From positions 1,729 to 7,563 of the forward strand of contig MGON01000047.1 in the NCBI GenBank assembly GCA_001795345.1: DNA of 5,835 nt, given 5' to 3'. How positions within the stretch are numbered: the first letter of the stretch is position 1; every line of letters starts with the position of its first letter. This stretch comes from Chloroflexi bacterium RIFCSPLOWO2_02_FULL_71_16. GTDB taxonomy: Bacteria; Chloroflexota; Limnocylindria; P2-11E. Below, one piece after another: positions 1 through 3,976 of this stretch. The position numbers were made by a program, and so were the translations under genes. The notes beneath the pieces are model-generated. The model did not search any database and was not told where the DNA came from. It saw nothing but the letters and a program-made list of their open reading frames with translations.

Positions 1-111
1 GGCCGCCGTGGGTGCGGACGTGGGTGCGGAGGTCGCCGCCGGTGGCGTCGTTGTCCCGCCGCAGGCGGCGGCCACCAGCATCAGGGACGCGAGAATGGCT
101 ATCGCGCGCAT
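1..111 (-). CDS. N-terminus of a lipoprotein, probable TctC/Bug-type solute receptor (partial)
   Basis: Only the first 37 codons are visible; the gene runs off the left edge. The ATG at 111-109 lies 8 nt after a GGAGG Shine-Dalgarno. The protein starts M-R-A-I, has a hydrophobic stretch at residues 4-16, then Ala-Ala-Ala-Cys at 14-17, which fits a lipoprotein signal peptide with lipidated Cys17. Residues 18-37 are a Gly/Thr/Pro/Ala/Ser linker, as often found between a lipid anchor and a folded domain. The gene begins 16 nt after the tctB stop in the same operon, where TTT systems often encode the periplasmic carboxylate-binding receptor TctC. That position is the only ground for the receptor call, because no receptor domain is in view. 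If correct, the protein would be tethered to the membrane and deliver substrate to TctAB. Another lipoprotein remains possible. Confidence 0.6.
   Translation of the reverse strand, partial: MRAIAILASLMLVAAACGGTTTPPAATSAPTSAPTAA
8..31. repeat. tandem 12-bp direct repeat, two copies
   Basis: Positions 8-19 read GTGGGTGCGGAC and 20-31 read GTGGGTGCGGAG, differing only at the last base. On the minus strand they lie in frame in the lipoprotein linker and encode Thr-Ser-Ala-Pro twice (residues 27-34). A 12-bp unit keeps the frame, so copy-number change would lengthen or shorten the linker. More copies may lie beyond the window edge. Confidence 0.6.
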
Positions 112-119
112 GTCTGGTG

Positions 120-129
120 CCTCCCTCCT
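120..129 (-). promoter_or_regulatory. Shine-Dalgarno of the lipoprotein gene, adjoining the tctB stop
   Basis: The minus strand reads AGGAGGGAGG here, with two overlapping GGAGG cores. The nearer core (124-120) is 8 nt from the ATG at 111. The upstream end overlaps the tctB TAG stop (130-128), so ribosomes ending tctB stop directly on the next ribosome binding site, which suggests coupled translation within one transcript. Confidence 0.7.
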
Positions 130-595
130 AATTCGTGATGGCCGGCAGCGGGATCGCGCCGCCGGGTAGTGGAACGTGCAGGAGCCGTATGAATAGGACC
201 TCGACGAAGAGCCAAGCAAAGAACGCGTACGCGACGGCCTTCGGCCACGCCTCCCTCGCGGCCAGGCGCAGATAGACGAGAGCGAACAGCGGGATCGTGA
301 CTGCCAGCCCGATGGCCCAGAGCATCGCGAAGAACGCCGCCGCCCACTTGAACGCCGACCGGGTGAAGGCCGCCTCCGGCGGGACCGGCAAGGGGTGGAG
401 GCGCCGCACCTCACGCACGACCTGCGCGACGGCAAGGACCAGCGCCGGGACGATGAGCGCGTTGGCGAACAGGCGCGCCCGTGTCGAGAAGGCGGTGTTC
501 ATCTCGTAGGCCGCGTAGGCGAAGACCGCGAGCATCGCCAGGCTGAACACCAGGGCACCACGGCCGCTCAGTGTCGGCATCGTCCCGGACCTCAT
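128..595 (-). CDS. tctB: TctB, small membrane subunit of a tripartite tricarboxylate transporter
   Basis: This is a 155-residue membrane protein, a normal length for TctB. Hydrophobic segments lie at about 14-31, 42-60, 81-108 and 118-138, fitting the usual four helices. The C-terminal stretch FIRLLHVPLPGG (about 135-146) is the typical TctB ending. TctB pairs with TctA in the inner membrane to form a secondary, ion-driven carboxylate importer; its exact role is poorly defined. The ATG at 595-593 overlaps the tctA TGA stop (594-592) as ATGA, and GGAG at 606-603 lies 7 nt upstream, which favours this start over Met6 at 580. The open frame continues upstream through antisense-frame sequence of tctA, but that part is not TctB-like. 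The stop is followed after 16 nt by the lipoprotein gene. Confidence 0.88.
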   Translation of the reverse strand: MRSGTMPTLSGRGALVFSLAMLAVFAYAAYEMNTAFSTRARLFANALIVPALVLAVAQVVREVRRLHPLPVPPEAAFTRSAFKWAAAFFAMLWAIGLAVTIPLFALVYLRLAAREAWPKAVAYAFFAWLFVEVLFIRLLHVPLPGGAIPLPAITN

Positions 596-2091
596 GCCGC
601 CACTCCGGCGCTCCGCTCCGAGGCCGTGCGGCGGTCCCGACGCTCGCGCCGCACCGAGTAGGCGATGCCGAGGAGCGCGAGGAAGATGAGCGAGAGAGTG
701 ATCGGCCGGAGCAGGAAGGCCCACTCGTAGAGCTGGTGGGAAAGGAACAGGTACCGCTCGGCCGTGGGCCCCAGGACGAACGCCAGCAGGAACGGAGCGC
801 GCGGCCAGCCGAAGCGGATGGCTCCCCAGCCCACGGCCCCGAACACGAGCATGACCACGATGTCGAGCACGTCGTTGTGGGTCGTGTACGCGCCGATCGT
901 CATGAGCACGAGGAGGAACGGGACGAGCCACGTCCCTTTGATGAACGTGAGCCAGACGAGCTGGCGGAGGAGGAGGAAGCTGAGGCCCACGGCGAGGAAG
1001 TTGGAGATGACGATCACCCAGACCATCGAGAACGTGATGTCCAGGTGCTTCGTGAGCATGTCCGGCCCCGGGACGATGCCGAGGATCAGGAACGCGCCGA
1101 GCAGGATGGCCATGGCGGTGCTCCCGGGCACGCCGAAGGCGACGGTCGGGATGATCGCACCGCCCTCCTTCGAGTTGTTCACCGAGCCCGCGGCGAGGAC
1201 CCCCTCGATCGAGCCCTTCCCGAACTCCTCTGGCGTCCTCGACGTCTGCTGCGCGTGCGCGTACGCGATGAACTGCGCGGTCGCGCCGCCCATGCCGGGG
1301 ATGATCCCGATGAAGACGCCGATCAGGCTGCAGCGGAGCGTGACCCACCAGTGGCGGAAGGTGTCGCGGACGCCGTCGAGCACGCGGGTGATCGGCCCCG
1401 TAGCTTCCCCGGCGATAGCGCCGTGAGTGCTCATGAGCTGGAGCGTCTCCGGGATGGCGAAGAGACCGAGGATGACCGGGATGATGCTGAGCCCGTCCCA
1501 GAGGTATAGCTGGCCGAAGGCGAAGCGCGGCTTCCCGGTGAAAGGGTCGAGCCCGACCAGCGCGACGATGAAGCCGAGGAGAGCCATGAGGAATCCCCGC
1601 ACCAGGTTCCCTCCGGCGAGGGCCACGACGAAAGTGATGCCGAGCATGGCCAGCATGAAGAACTCGGGCGGCCCGAACGACAGCACCAGCGGGCGCACGA
1701 TCGGGACGGAGATCGCCAGCACGGCGGCGCCGATGATCGCGCCGACGAGCGAGCTGAACAGCACGGCGCCGAGCGCGCGGCCGGCCTCGCCGCGCTTCGC
1801 CATCGGATGCCCGTCGAAGATCGTGGCCACCGCCGTACCCTCACCCGGTATGCCGAAGAGCACCGACGTGATGTCGCCGGTGGTCGCCACCACCGCGTGC
1901 ATGCCGAGGAGGAACGCGAACGCGGGGATCGGGTCCATGTCGTAGATGAAGGGGAGCATCAGCGCGAGGGTGACCGCGCCACCGAGCCCGGGCAGGATCC
2001 CCACGACGAACCCGATCCCGACGCCCAGGAGCAGCAGCCCGGCCGTGGGCCACTGCAGCACCGTGAACAGGCTCGCGAGAAAGACGTCGAT
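592..2091 (-). CDS. tctA: TctA, large permease subunit of a tripartite tricarboxylate transporter
   Basis: This is a polytopic inner-membrane permease that would import a carboxylate captured by a periplasmic receptor. From the start chosen here it has 499 residues, close to the usual length of about 500. Family marks are ILPGLGG (about 32-38), GDITSVLFGIPG (72-83), DGHPMAKRGEAGRALG (93-108), the second-half repeat IIPGMGGA (about 263-270) and NNSKEGGAIIP (305-315). The two PG(L/M)GG motifs reflect the internal duplication of the family. The first conventional start is GTG at 2061, giving 489 residues, but it has no Shine-Dalgarno. The upstream in-frame codons (IDVFLASLFT) look like the usual TctA N-terminus, and GGAGG stands 6 nt before an ATC at 2091. 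No ATG, GTG or TTG lies in frame between 2061 and the stop at 2158-2160. I therefore infer start at ATC (2091); a sequence error or use of GTG remain possible. It overlaps tctB by 4 bp. Confidence 0.9.
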   Translation of the reverse strand: MDVFLASLFTVLQWPTAGLLLLGVGIGFVVGILPGLGGAVTLALMLPFIYDMDPIPAFAFLLGMHAVVATTGDITSVLFGIPGEGTAVATIFDGHPMAKRGEAGRALGAVLFSSLVGAIIGAAVLAISVPIVRPLVLSFGPPEFFMLAMLGITFVVALAGGNLVRGFLMALLGFIVALVGLDPFTGKPRFAFGQLYLWDGLSIIPVILGLFAIPETLQLMSTHGAIAGEATGPITRVLDGVRDTFRHWWVTLRCSLIGVFIGIIPGMGGATAQFIAYAHAQQTSRTPEEFGKGSIEGVLAAGSVNNSKEGGAIIPTVAFGVPGSTAMAILLGAFLILGIVPGPDMLTKHLDITFSMVWVIVISNFLAVGLSFLLLRQLVWLTFIKGTWLVPFLLVLMTIGAYTTHNDVLDIVVMLVFGAVGWGAIRFGWPRAPFLLAFVLGPTAERYLFLSHQLYEWAFLLRPITLSLIFLALLGIAYSVRRERRDRRTASERSAGVAA

Positions 2092-2097
2092 GTGCCC

Positions 2098-2102
2098 CCT
2101 CC
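2098..2102 (-). promoter_or_regulatory. Shine-Dalgarno GGAGG upstream of tctA
   Basis: On the minus strand GGAGG is followed by GGGCAC and then ATC at 2091, an ideal 6-nt spacing. The conventional GTG at 2061 is 36 nt from this site and has no purine-rich site of its own. This site is the main evidence for the longer tctA start. Confidence 0.5.
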
Positions 2103-2105
2103 GCT

Positions 2106-2134
2106 CCCGACGCTCGGGCCGGCACCACGCCGGC
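2106..2134. repeat. two adjacent hairpins in the tctA leader
   Basis: Positions 2106-2110 (CCCGA) and 2114-2118 (TCGGG) form a perfect 5-bp stem with a 3-nt loop. Positions 2118-2123 and 2129-2134 are both GCCGGC and form a 6-bp stem with the 5-nt loop ACCAC. They share base 2118, so they are neighbours or alternatives. On the minus strand they lie directly upstream of the tctA Shine-Dalgarno. No T-run follows on either strand, so they are not convincing terminators. Chance formation in GC-rich DNA is possible. Confidence 0.35.
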
Positions 2135-2143
2135 GGCGCGATC

Positions 2144-2166
2144 GGCGAATGGTATGATCATTTGCC
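2144..2166. promoter_or_regulatory. 23-bp dyad, candidate operator between the divergent operons
   Basis: GGCGAATG (2144-2151) and CATTTGCC (2159-2166) are inverted copies matching at 7 of 8 positions, separated by 7 bp. The site is AT-richer than its surroundings and completely contains the extended -10 element of the hydroxylase promoter. This geometry fits a dimeric repressor that blocks RNA polymerase, possibly controlling both operons. No regulator gene is in the window, so the regulator family is not assigned. Confidence 0.45.
2150..2158 (+). promoter_or_regulatory. extended -10 promoter element facing the hydroxylase operon
   Basis: TG-G-TATGAT matches the extended -10 form TGnTATAAT with one mismatch in the hexamer. 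No good -35 hexamer lies 16-18 bp upstream, where the sequence is GC-rich, but extended -10 promoters can work without one. Transcription would begin near 2165, giving an untranslated leader of roughly 45 nt before the proposed coxS-like start. I found no equally good promoter on the minus strand for tctA; a TTGGCA at 2168-2163 has no matching -10. Confidence 0.45.
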
Positions 2167-2195
2167 AATTCCGCCAGCAAGTACCGGCTTCGCCT

Positions 2196-2203
2196 GGAGA
2201 GAG
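2196..2203 (+). promoter_or_regulatory. Shine-Dalgarno-like GGAGAGAG upstream of the coxS-like gene
   Basis: The purine run ends 8 nt before CTG at 2212, and its GGAG core lies 12 nt before it. It is far too distant from the first conventional start, GTG at 2266. It supports initiation near 2212-2218. The preceding bases 2184-2197 can form a small bulged hairpin (CCGGC with GCC-T-GG) that includes the first two G of this site. Confidence 0.4.
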
Positions 2204-2211
2204 ATCGAAGC

Positions 2212-2682
2212 CTGAGCATCTATAGGCTGCGATTCCGGCTGAACGGGGCCGATCAGGACCTCAGGGTGCCGGCGGAGCGGCTCCTGTCCGATCTCCTCCG
2301 CGACGACCTGGGGCTCACCGGGACGAAGATCGGCTGCGGCGTCGGCGTGTGCGGCGCGTGCACCGTCCTCGTCGACGACGTGCCGGTCACCTCGTGCCTC
2401 CTCCTGGCCGCGCAGGCCGAGGGCCGCTCCATCCGGACCATCGAGGGCATCGCCGACGGCGACCGGCTGACGGCCCTCCAGCGCGCGTTCATCACCGAGG
2501 GTGGCTTCCAGTGCGGCATCTGCACGCCCGGGCAGATCGTGTCCGCCACTGCCCTCCTCGAGCGGTCGGCGCATCCGGCGGAGGGCGAGATCCGCGACTG
2601 GATGAAGGGGAACCTCTGCCGCTGTACCGGGTACTACGGGATCCTCCGCGCGGTGCGGGCGGCGGCGGAGGCCTCGGCGTGA
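2212..2682 (+). CDS. Mo hydroxylase small subunit, two [2Fe-2S] clusters (CoxS-type)
   Basis: This electron-transfer subunit carries electrons from the molybdenum centre to FAD. With the start at 2212 it has 156 residues, typical of the family. The N-terminal plant-type ferredoxin domain has GCGVGVCGAC with Cys42, 47, 50 and a fourth ligand Cys62. The C-terminal four-helix domain has FQCGICTPGQ (Cys101, 104) and GNLCRCTGY (Cys136, 138). All eight cluster ligands are present. The start is unusual: GTG at 2266 would give 138 residues and remove the first strands (LRFRLNGADQDLRVP), which plainly match the family. No ATG, GTG or TTG is in frame upstream, back to the stop at 2155-2157. CTG at 2212 has the best Shine-Dalgarno spacing; ATC at 2218 is an alternative. 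The stop overlaps the next gene by 4 bp (GTGA). It is not specific to CO dehydrogenase: nicotinate, aldehyde and xanthine-type hydroxylases share the fold. Confidence 0.9.
   Translation: MSIYRLRFRLNGADQDLRVPAERLLSDLLRDDLGLTGTKIGCGVGVCGACTVLVDDVPVTSCLLLAAQAEGRSIRTIEGIADGDRLTALQRAFITEGGFQCGICTPGQIVSATALLERSAHPAEGEIRDWMKGNLCRCTGYYGILRAVRAAAEASA
2643..2671 (+). repeat. inverted repeat pairing with the coxM-like Shine-Dalgarno
   Basis: CCTCCGC (2643-2649) and GCGGAGG (2665-2671) are perfect 7-bp complements with a 15-nt loop. The right arm contains GGAGG (2667-2671), which lies 7 nt before the GTG start at 2679. The structure could hide that ribosome binding site until ribosomes translating the coxS-like gene open it. 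Confidence 0.35.
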
Positions 2683-3530
2683 TCGCGCCGTTCGAGCTCG
2701 TGCGCGCCGGCAGCCTCGCCGAGGCGCTCGAGCTGCTCGAGAGCGACCCCGAGGCGCACGTGCTCGCGGGCGGCACGGCGCTCGTGCTGCTCATGAAGCA
2801 GGGCCTGCTTCGGCCCTCGCGGCTCATCGACATCGGCGGCCTCGCCGAGCTGCGCGGGATCCGGATGAATGGCGACCTCCGCATCGGCGCGCTCACGACG
2901 CATCTCGAGGCGGAGCGGTCCGCGCTCGTGCGGCGGCACTGCCCCGCGCTCGCATCGTGCTTCGGCACCGTCGCGACCGTGCGCATCCGTGCGCAGGGGA
3001 CGGTCGGCGGCAATCTCGCCCACGCCGACCCCGCGCAGGATCCGCCGCCCATGCTCGTCGCGCTCGGTGCGGTCGCCGTCCTCGAGTCGGGAGCCGGCCG
3101 CCGCGAGGTCCCGATGGAGGACCTGTTCGTCGACGTGTTCGAGACGAGCATCGGGCCGGGCGAGCTGCTCCGCGAGATCGTCGTGCCGCCGCTGGCGGAA
3201 GGCGCTCGCGCGACGTACGTGAAGTTCCTGCCGCGCACCGAGGATGACTACGCGACCGTGTCCGTCGGCGCCGTCCTGCGGGTCGACGCGGACGGCCGCT
3301 GTGCCGACGTCCGCGTCGCGCTCGGGTCGGTGGGCCCGACGCCGGTCCGCGCCCGGCGCGTCGAGTCGGCGCTCCGCGGCGAGCGGGTCACGCCCGCGCG
3401 GCTGCGAGAGGCGGCGATGCTCGTTCGGGAAGAGGTCGACCCCATCGCCGACGCGCGTGGCTCGGCGGCGTACAAGCGCGAGATGGCCGGCGTCTGGACG
3501 GAGCGCGCGCTGCGCGCGCTCCTGCCATGA
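2679..3530 (+). CDS. Mo hydroxylase medium subunit, FAD-binding (CoxM-type)
   Basis: This 283-residue protein would bind FAD and pass electrons from the iron-sulfur subunit to an external acceptor. The GTG start (2679-2681) overlaps the preceding TGA and has GGAGG 7 nt upstream. The first FAD-binding motif is AGGTALVLLMK (residues 30-40) followed by LIDI (49-52). The second is TVGGNLAHADP (108-118), a clear match to the family TxGG(N/S)xxxADP pattern. The C-terminal part (about 180-283) fits the CO dehydrogenase flavoprotein C-terminal domain. Length is normal, with no room for the extra [4Fe-4S] loop of 4-hydroxybenzoyl-CoA reductase medium subunits. The open frame extends upstream antisense to nothing useful and only as a shadow of the coxS-like gene. 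It overlaps the next gene by 4 bp (ATGA). Confidence 0.92.
   Translation: MIAPFELVRAGSLAEALELLESDPEAHVLAGGTALVLLMKQGLLRPSRLIDIGGLAELRGIRMNGDLRIGALTTHLEAERSALVRRHCPALASCFGTVATVRIRAQGTVGGNLAHADPAQDPPPMLVALGAVAVLESGAGRREVPMEDLFVDVFETSIGPGELLREIVVPPLAEGARATYVKFLPRTEDDYATVSVGAVLRVDADGRCADVRVALGSVGPTPVRARRVESALRGERVTPARLREAAMLVREEVDPIADARGSAAYKREMAGVWTERALRALLP
3500..3522 (+). repeat. perfect 10-bp GC-rich hairpin just before the coxG-like start
   Basis: GGAGCGCGCG (3500-3509) and CGCGCGCTCC (3513-3522) are exact reverse complements around a CTG loop. The stem ends 4 nt before the ATG at 3527. It lies in the last codons of the coxM-like gene, where it encodes Glu-Arg-Ala-Leu-Arg-Ala-Leu. The only Shine-Dalgarno-like bases nearby (GGAG, 3500-3503) are inside the stem. 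No T-run follows, so it is not a terminator. It would be expected to block new initiation at the coxG-like gene unless a ribosome arrives from upstream. Confidence 0.55.
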
Positions 3531-3976
3531 AGCTCGACCATTCGGCGCGGATCGATGCGCCCGTCGAGCGCGTGTGGGCCATCGTGAGCGACGTGCCGCG
3601 GGCCGGCCGCCTCGTCCCGGGCGTCGGCCCGGTGGAGCCGCTCGGCGCCGATCGATATCGCGGCACGCTTCGCGTCCAGATCGGTCCGGTCCGGCTCGAC
3701 CTCGCCGGCGACATCGAGGTGACCTCGCGTGACGAGACGGCCCGCACCGCGGCGCTGCGCCTCGACGCCGCCGACCACAGGCTCGGCGGCGCGGTCCGCG
3801 CGACGATGCGCCTGGCGCTCACCCAGGCGACACCGTCGACGACCGATATCCGCATCGAGACCGACGCGCAGGTGCTGGGCCGGATAGGCGAGCTGGGGGA
3901 GCCGATCATCCGCCGCAAGGCCGACCGCATCGTGTCGGAGCTCATCGCCAACCTCGCGCGCGAGGCGTCGTCGTGA
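3527..3976 (+). CDS. SRPBCC protein, CO dehydrogenase subunit G-like (CoxG-type)
   Basis: This 149-residue protein has the START/Bet v1-like fold pattern of the CoxG family. IDAPVERVWAIVSD (residues 9-22) opens the domain, YRGTLRVQIGPVRLDLAGDIEV (about 43-64) is the central sheet, and TDAQVLGRIGELGEPIIRRKAD is the closing strand and long helix. CoxG proteins bind a hydrophobic ligand. In CO dehydrogenase systems they have been linked to membrane attachment and quinone handling, so here the protein may connect the hydroxylase to the quinone pool (inference). It ends soon after the helix, without the C-terminal hydrophobic anchor of longer CoxG proteins, so it is probably soluble. Its ATG overlaps the coxM-like stop (ATGA), has no free Shine-Dalgarno, and follows a strong hairpin, which points to translation by coupling. 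Its place between the medium and large subunit genes suggests a function specific to this enzyme. Confidence 0.85.
   Translation: MKLDHSARIDAPVERVWAIVSDVPRAGRLVPGVGPVEPLGADRYRGTLRVQIGPVRLDLAGDIEVTSRDETARTAALRLDAADHRLGGAVRATMRLALTQATPSTTDIRIETDAQVLGRIGELGEPIIRRKADRIVSELIANLAREASS
3952..3965 (+). repeat. 14-bp perfect palindrome covering the coxL-like Shine-Dalgarno
   Basis: CCTCGCG followed by CGCGAGG is a perfect palindrome; as RNA it can form a 5-bp stem (CCTCG with CGAGG) and a CGCG loop. The right arm contains GAGG (3962-3965), the likely Shine-Dalgarno, 7 nt before the GTG at 3973. Folding would hide it. Translation of the coxG-like gene through this point would open it. Confidence 0.4.

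Noticed and set aside
596..1348. Upstream extension of the tctB frame to give a 406-residue protein
   Set aside because: Only the last 155 residues resemble TctB. The rest is a shifted frame through tctA with an Arg/His/Pro-rich product. The ATGA overlap and Shine-Dalgarno fix the start at 595.
571..1509. Plus-strand open frame rich in Glu, Asp and Arg
   Set aside because: It is antisense to tctA, with composition typical of a shadow frame in GC-rich DNA and no domain or ribosome binding site.
2106..2134. Rho-independent terminator between the operons
   Set aside because: The stems are short, no T-run follows on either strand, and the site lies upstream rather than downstream of the genes.
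2163..2168. -35 box TTGGCA on the minus strand for tctA
   Set aside because: There is no acceptable -10 hexamer 16-18 bp further on; the sequence there is CCGATC.
2349..2678. Upstream extension of the coxM-like frame
   Set aside because: It is a shifted reading of the coxS-like gene. The FAD subunit homology begins right at the GTG at 2679.
2679..3530. 4-hydroxybenzoyl-CoA reductase medium subunit
   Set aside because: At 283 residues there is no extra cysteine-rich loop for a [4Fe-4S] cluster.
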